Source of the DNA: Cytobacillus oceanisediminis 2691
Lineage (GTDB): Bacteria > Bacillota > Bacilli > Bacillales > Cytobacillaceae
Length of the DNA: 64,000 nt
Direction: 5' to 3'
NCBI RefSeq assembly: GCF_000294775.2
Contig: NZ_CP015506.1
Span: forward strand, 1,897,501-1,961,500
Shown piece by piece: positions 37,051-47,817 of the stretch. How positions within the stretch are numbered: position 1 is the stretch's first letter; the number at the start of each line of letters is the position of its first letter. The translations under genes were made by a program, and so were the position numbers. Below the pieces are notes generated by a model that saw nothing but the letters and a program-made list of their open reading frames with translations, was not told where the DNA came from and did not search any database.

Positions 37051-37650
37051 ATGACAGCTTTTCTATTAGCTATTAGCCTGCTGCTGAATATTGTAGCGTT
37101 ATTAGCCATTATTTTGCTGTTTCTGCGTCAGAACAAATTAATGGAAACAGAGAAAAAACAGGAAAAAATGCTTGTTGAAATGGAAGAAGTCATATCTTCT
37201 TACCTAATTCAAATGAAGGAAGAAAACGATGACTTTATTAACAAATTTTCGCAGATAAATGCTAAAAACCAATCATTTGTAAAAGAAAAAAGCATCAGGG
37301 TAAATCCCGAAAGAAAAAGTGATGAAAATATAGCTAAAGCTGCTGAGAAATCATTGCGATTAGCCAGAGCATCCGTATATCAGGCATCTAAAGCCTACAA
37401 AAAGAACTTGAGGGCTGCGGAGGAAGAATCGAATGAATCAGAAGGTTTAGCATCTTTAAAGGTACCTGAATCTGTAATGCAGTCAGATAACAGTCAGCGG
37501 GTTAAAGAAGAGATTCCTTCATCAATGGAAGATCAAGTGCTTATGATGAAAAAACAGGGACTGAATGTGGAAGATATTGCAAAGAAATTAGGAAAAGGGA
37601 AGACAGAAATCGAGTTAATGCTTAAATTTCGTCAAAATCAGCAAGAATAG
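37051..37650 (+). CDS. swrB: swarming motility protein SwrB-like (YlxL)
   Basis: 199-residue protein with an N-terminal transmembrane anchor (about residues 3-25) and a coiled coil (about 28-75). A C-terminal segment, MMKKQGLNVEDIAKKLGKGKTEIELMLKFR, resembles a helix-turn-helix-like DUF6115 module. B. subtilis SwrB activates the flagellar export apparatus and promotes SigD activity. Position at the end of the fla/che operon before rpsB matches. Sequence similarity outside the ends is weak, so the name rests partly on position. Confidence 0.82.
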   Translation: MTAFLLAISLLLNIVALLAIILLFLRQNKLMETEKKQEKMLVEMEEVISSYLIQMKEENDDFINKFSQINAKNQSFVKEKSIRVNPERKSDENIAKAAEKSLRLARASVYQASKAYKKNLRAAEEESNESEGLASLKVPESVMQSDNSQRVKEEIPSSMEDQVLMMKKQGLNVEDIAKKLGKGKTEIELMLKFRQNQQE

Positions 37651-37651
37651 C

Positions 37652-37680
37652 TTGATTGTGAAAAACACTTATGCTATATT
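37652..37680 (+). promoter_or_regulatory. rpsB promoter
   Basis: TTGATT (37652-37657), 17-nt spacer ending TGC, TATATT (37675-37680): a near-consensus SigA promoter with an extended -10. The start of transcription would be about 37687. Confidence 0.75.
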
Positions 37681-37714
37681 AACAAATGGTGTTAATACAC
37701 ACGCTTATGGATTT

Positions 37715-37749
37715 AGCCGGATGGTGCTGTTCAAATGCAGTTGCCGGCT
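37715..37749 (+). promoter_or_regulatory. rpsB leader hairpin
   Basis: Stem AGCCGG (37715-37720) / CCGGCT (37744-37749) with an inner GCTG/CAGT helix and loop TTCAAATG, in the ~110-nt 5' leader. It could be a site for S2 autoregulation, but I cannot match it to a described leader family. Confidence 0.4.
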
Positions 37750-37785
37750 GAAAATGATATGGGCGGAGGAACTAAAAACCATTAG

Positions 37786-38499
<714 letters not shown>

Positions 38500-38538
38500 T
38501 AGAAAAGCGGAGGCGCCTTGGAGCGCTGGAGCTGAACT
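38500..38538 (-). repeat. family A repeat, short inverted copy (A4), after rpsB
   Basis: Read on the minus strand it gives AGCTCCAGCGCTCCAAGGCG then CCTCCGCTTTTCT, matching both ends of family A with almost no interior. It starts at the rpsB stop codon and provides the left arm of the first rpsB terminator. Confidence 0.7.
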
Positions 38539-38556
38539 GCTCTAAGGTGCTTTTTT
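38513..38556 (+). terminator. rpsB terminator 1, formed from a family A repeat
   Basis: Twelve-base-pair stem GCGCCTTGGAGC (38513-38524) / GCTCTAAGGTGC (38539-38550) with two G-U pairs, followed by six Ts. Confidence 0.75.
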
Positions 38557-38571
38557 CTTGATTTAAAAGAA

Positions 38572-38607
38572 GGTGATAAGAGGGAGCACCCTTTATCACC
38601 TTTTTTT
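38572..38607 (+). terminator. rpsB terminator 2
   Basis: Stem GGTGATAA / TTATCACC, plus an inner AGGG/CCCT after one bulged G, loop AGCA, then seven Ts. It lies in tandem 16 nt after terminator 1, so tsf is well insulated from rpsB. Confidence 0.9.
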
Positions 38608-38689
38608 AAAGAAAAGGCAAAGTTTAGTTTTCCATACAGCTATAAATGGTAAAGATATTATTACATAACTCATTAAGGAGGATCTCATA

Positions 38690-39571
38690 ATGGCAATTAC
38701 TGCTCAAATGGTTAAAGAACTTCGTGAAAAAACAGGCGCAGGCATGATGGACTGCAAAAAAGCACTTCAGGAAACTGAAGGTGATATGGAAAAAGCAATC
38801 GACTTCCTTCGTGAAAAAGGAATCGCTAAAGCTGCTAAGAAAGGTGACCGTATTGCTGCAGAAGGTCTTACTTCTGTTAAAGTAGACGGAAACGAAGCTG
38901 TTATCCTTGAAGTAAACTCTGAAACAGATTTCGTTGCCAAAAACGAAGGGTTCCAAACTCTTGTTAAAGAAATCGCAGAGCATTTGCTTTCTGTAAAGCC
39001 TGCTTCTGTTGAAGAAGCAGCTGGCCAGACAATGGCTAACGGTGCAACATTAGAATCTCACATCAACAGTGCGATTGCTAAAATCGGAGAAAAGCTTTCT
39101 CTTCGCCGCTTCGAAATCAAAACAAAAACTGACAGCGATGCTTTCGGTGCGTACCTTCACATGGGCGGACGCATTGGTGTGCTAACAGTTCTTGAAGGAA
39201 CAACTGACGAGGATGCAGCGAAAGATGTTGCAATGCATATTGCTGCCCTAAACCCAAAATATGTATCTCGTGATGAAGTATCACAGGACGAAGTAGAGCG
39301 CGAGCGTCAAGTATTGACTCAGCAAGCTCTTAACGAAGGCAAGCCTGAGAACATCGTTGCTAAGATGGTAGAAGGACGCCTTGGCAAATATTTCGAAGAT
39401 GTTTGCGTAAATGACCAGGCTTTTGTTAAAAACCCTGATCAAAAAGTAGGGAAATTCGTTGAATCTAAAGGCGGAAAAATCCGTGAGTTCGTTCGCTACG
39501 AAGTTGGAGAAGGTATTGAAAAGCGTGAAGACAACTTCGCTGAAGAAGTAATGAACCAAGTTAAGAAGTAA
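38690..39571 (+). CDS. tsf: elongation factor Ts
   Basis: Guanine nucleotide exchange factor for EF-Tu (293 aa). Signature motifs are [21 protein letters not shown] and [25 protein letters not shown] before the ATG. No clear promoter could be assigned in the 80 nt after the rpsB terminators, though one must exist or read-through must occur. Confidence 0.99.
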   Translation: MAITAQMVKELREKTGAGMMDCKKALQETEGDMEKAIDFLREKGIAKAAKKGDRIAAEGLTSVKVDGNEAVILEVNSETDFVAKNEGFQTLVKEIAEHLLSVKPASVEEAAGQTMANGATLESHINSAIAKIGEKLSLRRFEIKTKTDSDAFGAYLHMGGRIGVLTVLEGTTDEDAAKDVAMHIAALNPKYVSRDEVSQDEVERERQVLTQQALNEGKPENIVAKMVEGRLGKYFEDVCVNDQAFVKNPDQKVGKFVESKGGKIREFVRYEVGEGIEKREDNFAEEVMNQVKK

Positions 39572-39602
39572 TTTTTTAATATTAATTAATTCAGCTATGA
39601 TT

Positions 39603-39630
39603 CAGGGAACACTTTGTGTTCCCTGTTTTT
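39603..39630 (+). terminator. tsf terminator
   Basis: Perfect ten-base-pair stem CAGGGAACAC / GTGTTCCCTG with loop TTT and five Ts. Confidence 0.93.
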
Positions 39631-39663
39631 CAAGAATGAGATAAAATTAAAAAGCAATGGTGA

Positions 39664-40415
<752 letters not shown>

Positions 40416-40416
<1 letters not shown>

Positions 40417-40973
40417 TGCCAAAACAAGTTATTGCAGATGCAAAAGAAAGAATGACTAAAGCAATTTCAGCTTATACAAGGGAGCTTGCGAGCATCCGAG
40501 CAGGTAAAGCAAATGCTTCATTGCTTGATCGCATTACTGTTGATTACTATGGTGCACCGACTCCTGTAAATCAGCTAGCCGGGGTATCTGCTCCAGAAGC
40601 GCGCCTTTTAGTCATTACTCCTTATGACAAATCCATTCTTGGAGAAATTGAAAAAGCCATCCTTAAATCTGATATCGGCTTAAATCCGTCTAATGACGGC
40701 AGTGTTATCAGACTGGCTATTCCTCAGCTTACTGAGGAACGCCGCAAAGACCTCGTGAAGGTTGTCAAAAAAGAATCGGAAGACGCAAAAGTTGCTATCC
40801 GCAATGTTCGCCGCGATGCCAATGATGACCTTAAAAAGCTTGAAAAAAATGGAGATATCACAGAAGATGATCTTCGCGGTTTTTCTGATGACATTCAAAA
40901 ACTTACTGATGATCACATCAGTAAGATTGACGAATTAACAAAAGAAAAAGAAAAAGAAATTCTTGCAGTCTAA
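40416..40973 (+). CDS. frr: ribosome recycling factor
   Basis: 185 aa, usual length. With EF-G it splits post-termination ribosomes. Motifs [19 protein letters not shown] and [22 protein letters not shown] are characteristic. Coupled to pyrH by a 1-nt overlap. Confidence 0.99.
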
Positions 40974-40987
40974 TGACTCTATACTGA

Positions 40988-41015
40988 GAACCCTCTATCA
41001 ATAGGGGGTTCTTTT
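40988..41015 (+). terminator. pyrH-frr terminator
   Basis: Ten-base-pair stem GAACCCTCTA / TAGGGGGTTC (one G-U) with loop TCAA, then four Ts. Confidence 0.9.
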
Positions 41016-41323
41016 ACTCTTTGGGAGCTACATAATCAGTTTGTGTATTTGCATGCTGACTTCGCTGGAATATGTATAGAAGCCAGTATTCCTATCCTGA
41101 ATTTAGTTTCTGGTAACATACTCTTTTATAGAGATATATTTTTTTATTTTTGGTATGATATTATCATGCGGAAAGAGGCAATATCATAATTTACCATTAG
41201 AATAATCTCTAAAAGATACTATGAATGAATATCAGCTATCAATCATCCGGGATCAAGCCCCTGCTGATTGAAGTTTCACTTATCTTTTATCGGAGGATTA
41301 ACCTATTTTAAAGGAGCAGACTT
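41016..41323 (+). promoter_or_regulatory. intergenic region upstream of uppS
   Basis: About 300 AT-rich bases without a gene. The one clear structure is the perfect palindrome ATGATA-T-TATCAT at 41155-41167, overlapping TATGAT/TATTAT hexamers that could be a -10. No good -35 is visible. This region should contain the promoter of the uppS-cdsA-dxr-rseP group. Confidence 0.4.
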
Positions 41324-42103
41324 ATGTTTGATAAAATGAAGTTATGGAAGTCCCAAAACAGTTCTTCCGATCTCCGAGAGAGAGTTGAAAAAATAAAAGA
41401 ATTGCAAATCCCTGAGCATGTTGCCATCATTATGGATGGAAATGGAAGATGGGCGAAGAAAAGAGCTCTTCCAAGAGTTGCCGGCCATCATGAGGGAATG
41501 AAAGTTGTCCGAAAAATTACCAGATTTGCAAGCGATATTGGAGTAAAGACCTTAACTCTATATGCATTCTCTACTGAAAATTGGAAAAGGCCTAAAATGG
41601 AAGTGGACTTTCTTATGAAACTGCCTGAGGAATTTCTGGGAACTTTCCTGCCAGAGCTGGTAGAAGAGAATGTGCAAGTAAGAATGATTGGTTATTTTGA
41701 CCACCTGCCTGCCCATACCCGAAATGCAGTTTCCAAAGCGATGGAAGAGACAAAAAATAACACAGGCCTAGTGTTGAACTTTGCACTTAATTATGGAAGC
41801 AGAGCCGAAATACTCGAAGCCGTCAAGCATGTCTTAAATGATTGCAAAAGTGGTATAATGGATGAAAATGAATTGAATGAAGAAAAATTCTCATCCTACC
41901 TCATGACGGGCGGACTGCAGGATCCTGATCTGCTGATTCGTACAAGCGGTGAAATCAGATTAAGCAATTTTATGCTTTGGCAGCTTGCGTATACGGAATT
42001 CTGGTTTACAGATGTATTGTGGCCGGATTTCAATGAAGAGCAAATGCTCGAAGCAATCGAAGTATTCCAAAGCCGCCAAAGGCGTTTTGGGGGAGTACAA
42101 TAA
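41324..42103 (+). CDS. uppS: undecaprenyl diphosphate synthase (cis-prenyltransferase)
   Basis: Adds isoprene units to farnesyl-PP to make the C55 lipid carrier for cell wall synthesis (259 aa). The catalytic D38 lies in IIMDGNGRWAKKR; ALNYGSRAEI and DLLIRTSGEIRLSNFMLWQ are family signatures. AAAGGAG before the ATG. First of the lipid genes uppS-cdsA-dxr-rseP. Confidence 0.98.
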   Translation: MFDKMKLWKSQNSSSDLRERVEKIKELQIPEHVAIIMDGNGRWAKKRALPRVAGHHEGMKVVRKITRFASDIGVKTLTLYAFSTENWKRPKMEVDFLMKLPEEFLGTFLPELVEENVQVRMIGYFDHLPAHTRNAVSKAMEETKNNTGLVLNFALNYGSRAEILEAVKHVLNDCKSGIMDENELNEEKFSSYLMTGGLQDPDLLIRTSGEIRLSNFMLWQLAYTEFWFTDVLWPDFNEEQMLEAIEVFQSRQRRFGGVQ

Positions 42104-42120
42104 AGGTGTTGAAAAATTGA

Positions 42121-42915
42121 ATGAAGCAGCGTATTATCACAGCAATTATATTCGGTGCAGTCCTCCTGCCAGTCATTATCTTTGGAGGCATGCCAATAAT
42201 CATCCTGGCATACTTGCTGGCATCCATTGCACTATATGAACTATTGAAAATGAGAAATTTAAGTTTATTCTCGATTCCAGGCATTATTTCTTTACTATTA
42301 TTGTGGGTTTTCCTATTGCCTAAAGAATTTCAGTCAATCCTGGATGATTTGAATTATACAAAAATTGAGGTAGCTCTTTTTGGGGTGCTTCTTTTCCTAA
42401 CGTATACTGTTGCAACAAAAAATAAATTTACTTTTGATGATGTGGCTTTTTCGATTATGTCTACTTTATATGTTGGCATTGGGTTTTTCTATTTTATTGA
42501 GACCCGCTTCGCAGATCAGGGTTTGACATATCTCTTTTTTGCATTATTTCTTATTTGGGCAACAGATTCAGGTGCCTACTTTATAGGAAAAGCAATGGGA
42601 AAGAAGAAGCTTTGGCCTGAAATCAGCCCGAATAAGACTGTGGAAGGGTCACTTGGTGGTGTGGTCTGTGCTCTTGCCGTTGCGGTATTATTTATTATCT
42701 TCACAGATATTGATGAGTCCATGCTGGGATTATTAGTGATTACAGCAATCTTGTCAGTGTTCGGGCAAATAGGGGATTTAGTGGAATCAGCATTAAAGCG
42801 TCATTATAATGTAAAAGACTCAGGAAATATTCTGCCTGGCCATGGCGGAATTCTGGACCGCTTTGACAGCTTATTATTCGTCCTGCCATTGCTGCACTTT
42901 TTTCACTTGCTCTAA
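42121..42915 (+). CDS. cdsA: phosphatidate cytidylyltransferase
   Basis: Makes CDP-diacylglycerol, the precursor of anionic phospholipids, in the membrane (264 aa, about eight transmembrane segments). The C-terminal signature SALKRHYNVKDSGNILPGHGGILDRFDSLL is complete, and the protein ends LPLLHFFHLL. AAAGGTG upstream of the ATG overlaps the uppS stop region. Confidence 0.97.
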   Translation: MKQRIITAIIFGAVLLPVIIFGGMPIIILAYLLASIALYELLKMRNLSLFSIPGIISLLLLWVFLLPKEFQSILDDLNYTKIEVALFGVLLFLTYTVATKNKFTFDDVAFSIMSTLYVGIGFFYFIETRFADQGLTYLFFALFLIWATDSGAYFIGKAMGKKKLWPEISPNKTVEGSLGGVVCALAVAVLFIIFTDIDESMLGLLVITAILSVFGQIGDLVESALKRHYNVKDSGNILPGHGGILDRFDSLLFVLPLLHFFHLL

Positions 42916-42952
42916 AGCTGGTGGCCAGGGAGCAGTCCGCATTTGATTAATA

Positions 42953-43036
42953 GATAACTGTCTAGCTCCAGCGCCTGCCCCCTAATGGTGTCAAACCAAT
43001 ATTCGGAGGTGGGCAAGGCGCTTCCGCTTTTCTTTT
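42953..43036 (+). repeat. family A palindromic repeat, copy A2, upstream of dxr
   Basis: Begins with the same 24 bases as copy A1 (including AACTGTCTAGCTCCAGCGCC) and ends GGCGCTTCCGCTTTTCTTTT. The dxr Shine-Dalgarno AGGAGG (43037-43042) starts on the very next base. Confidence 0.88.
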
Positions 43037-43047
43037 AGGAGGAGACT

Positions 43048-44190
43048 ATGAAACATATCAGTTTAATGGGTGCAACAGGGTCGATTGGGACACAGACCCT
43101 TGATATCATTAAGGAACACCCAGAAGAATTTAAGCTAGCAGCCATGTCTGCAGGCAGAAATATAGACCTTGCCCGGAAAATTATCTCTGACTTTCAGCCG
43201 GAACTTGTCTCACTATCAGAAAAAAGTTCTGCAGATATTCTTAAAGCTGAGTTTCCCGGCATAACATTTACATATGGACATGAAGGTTTGATAGAAGTAG
43301 CTGTTTATCCAAAATCTGAAATACTGGTTAATGCAGTTTTAGGCAGCGTAGGACTTGATTCCACATTGCAGGCGATTGAGGAAAAAAAGACAATCGCCAT
43401 CGCAAATAAGGAAACCCTTGTGACTGCCGGCCATCTGGTCATGGAAGCAGCAAAGCGAAACGGTGTTATGCTTCTTCCTGTAGACAGTGAACATTCGGCT
43501 ATTTTTCAATCCCTTCAGGGGGAAAAAGAGAAAAATATTGAAAGGCTCATTTTGACAGCTTCTGGAGGAAGCTTCAGAGACCGCTCACGCAAGGAATTAG
43601 AAAATGTGACAGTTGAAGAGGCACTTAATCATCCGAATTGGTCAATGGGAGCAAAAATCACCATCGATTCTGCTACCATGATGAATAAGGGACTTGAAGT
43701 AATTGAAGCACATTGGCTTTTCTCCATGGATTACAGTAAAATTGACGTCCTTCTTCATAAAGAAAGTATTATCCATTCCATGGTTGAATTTCATGACAGC
43801 AGTGTAATCGCACAGCTTGGCACCCCGGATATGAGAGTACCGATTCAGTATGCTTTAACTTATCCTGACAGGCTCCCGCTCCGAACAGCAAACCGGCTGA
43901 ATCTTGCTGAAATTGGCAAGCTCCATTTTGCAGAAATGGACTTTGAGCGCTTTCGCTGCCTGAAGTTTGCCTATGAAGCCGGAAAAGCTGGCGGATCAAT
44001 GCCAGCTGTATTAAATGCTGCAAATGAAGCTGCTGTTGCTGCATTCTTAGATGGAAAGATTACCTTCCTGCAAATAGAAGATTTCATCGAAAGAGCACTG
44101 GCCAGCCATAATATTATCTCAAATCCAAGTCTTGATGAGATCCAGGCAACAGATTTGGAAACGAGGAAATATGTTAACTCGCTTCTATAA
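43048..44190 (+). CDS. dxr: 1-deoxy-D-xylulose 5-phosphate reductoisomerase
   Basis: Second step of the MEP isoprenoid pathway, NADPH-dependent (380 aa). The nucleotide-binding motif is [15 protein letters not shown], with [11 protein letters not shown], the metal-binding [12 protein letters not shown], and [24 protein letters not shown] also visible. Start ATG 43048 follows AGGAGG. Isoprenoid supply fits with neighbouring uppS. Confidence 0.98.
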   Translation: MKHISLMGATGSIGTQTLDIIKEHPEEFKLAAMSAGRNIDLARKIISDFQPELVSLSEKSSADILKAEFPGITFTYGHEGLIEVAVYPKSEILVNAVLGSVGLDSTLQAIEEKKTIAIANKETLVTAGHLVMEAAKRNGVMLLPVDSEHSAIFQSLQGEKEKNIERLILTASGGSFRDRSRKELENVTVEEALNHPNWSMGAKITIDSATMMNKGLEVIEAHWLFSMDYSKIDVLLHKESIIHSMVEFHDSSVIAQLGTPDMRVPIQYALTYPDRLPLRTANRLNLAEIGKLHFAEMDFERFRCLKFAYEAGKAGGSMPAVLNAANEAAVAAFLDGKITFLQIEDFIERALASHNIISNPSLDEIQATDLETRKYVNSLL

Positions 44191-44196
44191 GCTTGC

Positions 44197-44245
44197 GTTC
44201 AAATGGCTGCAATAAATTTATTAACACTCACCAGCACATTTGAAC
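44197..44245 (+). repeat. nested inverted repeats in the dxr-rseP gap
   Basis: Perfect nine-base arms GTTCAAATG (44197-44205) and CATTTGAAC (44237-44245). Between them lies the palindrome AATAAATTTATT. No T run follows the outer arm. Possible operator or RNA structure upstream of rseP. Confidence 0.45.
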
Positions 44246-44271
44246 AACCTCTAAAAAAAGGTGGTTAAAAC

Positions 44272-45534
44272 TTGAGTACAGTAATAGCCTTTATTGTTAT
44301 TTTCGGGGCACTGGTATTTTTCCATGAACTGGGACACTTAATTTTTGCAAAAAGAGCAGGAATTCTCTGCCGCGAATTCGCTATTGGATTCGGCCCTAAA
44401 GTGTTTTCCTTTAAAAAAGATGAAACAGTTTATACGATTCGTCTATTGCCAATAGGCGGGTTTGTGCGCATGGCCGGTGAAGATCCCGAGATGGTGGAAA
44501 TTAAACCTGGCTACCGCATCGGCCTGATCCTTGATGATAACGAGGAAGTAAGCAAAATTATTTTAAACAATAAGGATAAATATCCAGATGCAAGAATAGT
44601 TGAAGTTGAAGATGCTGACATTGAGCATGCCCTTGAAATAAAAGGGTATGTTGAGGGTGAAGAGGAAGAGTCAATCCAAGTTTTTAAAATCAGCCGTTCA
44701 GCTGTGCTGGTTGAGGATGGAACAGAGACGCTCATTGCCCCGTATGACCGTCAATTTGCATCAAAGACATTGGGCCAGAGAACAATGGCGATTTTCGCAG
44801 GCCCGATGATGAATTTTGTTCTGGCTTTTATTGTTTTTGTACTAATAGCCTTATTGCAGGGTATTCCGACTAATGAACCTGCACTAGGCAAGCTGACCCC
44901 TGATGGTGCAGCTTATGAAGCTGGGCTTAAGGAAGGCGATTTGGTTCAAAGTGTCGATGGAGCAGAAATTTCAAGCTGGTCAGATGTAGTAGAAATCATT
45001 AGACAAAACCCAAGTGAAGAATTGGAGTTTTTGGTGGAAAGAAACGGCCAGGAACATACAATACCGGTTACTCCGAAGGTTCAGGATGTTGAAGGCGAAA
45101 AGATTGGAATCATTGGAGTATATAGTCCAATGGAGAAATCACCTTTAAAGGCCATTACCTATGGAGCTAAGGAAACCTATTTCTGGACTAAAGAGATTTT
45201 TGTCATGCTAGGCAAGCTTGTCACTGGACAGTTCTCAATTGATGCATTATCAGGCCCGGTAGGTATCTATGTTTCAACAGATACAGTAGCCAAATCAGGT
45301 ATCTATTACTTAATGAAATGGGCAGGTATCCTAAGCATAAATCTGGGAATTATGAACCTGCTTCCAATTCCGGCTCTCGATGGCGGAAGATTAATGTTCT
45401 TTGCTGTTGAAGCTGTAAGAGGGAAGCCAATTGACCGCCATAAAGAGGGAATGGTCCACTTTATTGGGTTTGCCCTTTTAATGCTATTAATGCTCGTGGT
45501 CACTTGGAATGATATTCAGAGATTTTTCCTGTAA
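44272..45534 (+). CDS. rseP: intramembrane zinc metalloprotease RseP/RasP (site-2 protease)
   Basis: Cleaves anti-sigma factors, signal peptide remnants and FtsL-like substrates inside the membrane (420 aa). The HExxH motif is H18-E19-L-G-H22 in the first transmembrane helix. A PDZ domain follows (about 210-280), and the LDGG metal-ligand motif is in LLPIPALDGGRLMFF near the C-terminus. Start is TTG with AAAAGGTGG upstream. An acidic insertion (about 85-145) is as in Bacillus RasP. Confidence 0.95.
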   Translation: MSTVIAFIVIFGALVFFHELGHLIFAKRAGILCREFAIGFGPKVFSFKKDETVYTIRLLPIGGFVRMAGEDPEMVEIKPGYRIGLILDDNEEVSKIILNNKDKYPDARIVEVEDADIEHALEIKGYVEGEEEESIQVFKISRSAVLVEDGTETLIAPYDRQFASKTLGQRTMAIFAGPMMNFVLAFIVFVLIALLQGIPTNEPALGKLTPDGAAYEAGLKEGDLVQSVDGAEISSWSDVVEIIRQNPSEELEFLVERNGQEHTIPVTPKVQDVEGEKIGIIGVYSPMEKSPLKAITYGAKETYFWTKEIFVMLGKLVTGQFSIDALSGPVGIYVSTDTVAKSGIYYLMKWAGILSINLGIMNLLPIPALDGGRLMFFAVEAVRGKPIDRHKEGMVHFIGFALLMLLMLVVTWNDIQRFFL

Positions 45535-45568
45535 AAACTTAGCAGAGCTGCATGCAGAAGAAGGATGA

Positions 45569-45627
45569 GGGCTCTGGTCTTTAGGAAGCTATTAGCTTTT
45601 TCTGAAGACCGGGAGACCCTTCTTTTG
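45569..45627 (+). terminator. large hairpin between rseP and proS
   Basis: Long imperfect stem built on GGTCTTTAG / CTGAAGACC. It is extended outward by GGGCTC / GAGACCC with bulges and inward by GAAGC/GCTTT, and is followed by TTCTTTTGTTG. It is best read as the rseP terminator. It has none of the T-box hallmarks that some synthetase leaders carry. Confidence 0.55.
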
Positions 45628-45673
45628 TTGAGGAAGCAGATTCATTACATATTTTTAATTGAGGTGCAAATAA

Positions 45674-47377
<1,704 letters not shown>

Positions 47378-47409
47378 AAATATGGGCAGTGTTCATTTTG
47401 ATTTAGACG

Positions 47410-47442
47410 AAAAAACGGGTTCCAAAATGGAATCCGTTTTTT
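47410..47442 (+). terminator. proS terminator
   Basis: Fourteen-base stem AAAAAACGGGTTCC / GGAATCCGTTTTTT (one G-U), loop AAAAT, ending in six Ts. Confidence 0.93.
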
Positions 47443-47444
47443 CA

Positions 47445-47472
47445 TTCACTATCTGATTCGATATGTTATAAT
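47445..47472 (+). promoter_or_regulatory. candidate polC promoter
   Basis: TTCACT (47445-47450), 16-nt spacer, extended -10 TGTTATAAT (47464-47472). It sits immediately after the proS terminator and would give a ~340-nt leader that includes repeat B1. Confidence 0.6.
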
Positions 47473-47550
47473 TAAGTCCGTCTGTCCATTTCTAAATATG
47501 GCGGTGCTTATTTATTTTCAGTTTTCTAACATTATAACAATATTTCTAAT

Positions 47551-47738
47551 GCTGAGTTGATTGGAGTGGAGGGTACTTGATCCTCGAAAATGCTTTCGCA
47601 TTTTCTTCGTGCGGTGCTAAGTCAGGATGATTATTCAAAGTCCTGCGGCAGGAGAGGGAGTGGGAGACCCCACAGGCGGAGCCGAGGAGCCCTGTTCCTC
47701 CCCGCGGGAAACAAGTGCCACGTGATGAAATCAACGGG
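47551..47738 (+). repeat. family B GC-rich repeat, copy B1, in the polC leader
   Basis: Starts GCTGAGTTGATTGGAGTGGA and ends GAAATCAACGGG, so the tips GTTGATT / AATCAAC form a terminal inverted repeat. The GC-rich interior (GCGGCAGGAGAG, CCCCGCGGGAAAC) contrasts with AT-rich flanks. A ~65-bp stretch with the hairpin GAAAATGC-TTTC-GCATTTTC appears inserted near the left end. No coding potential. Confidence 0.8.
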
Positions 47739-47817
47739 CAGAATATTGAATTAAAACAAGGATTATAACAAAAGTGTAAAACATAGAAACCAAGTTTATT
47801 AGATGGGAGAGAGAAAG

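Noticed and set aside
45535-45673. T-box leader for proS
   Set aside because: There is a large hairpin but no T-box consensus sequence or specifier-loop/antiterminator pair; a terminator for rseP explains it better.
47546-47734. Minus-strand 62-residue ORF before polC
   Set aside because: It is entirely the complement of repeat B1 and has no ribosome-binding site.
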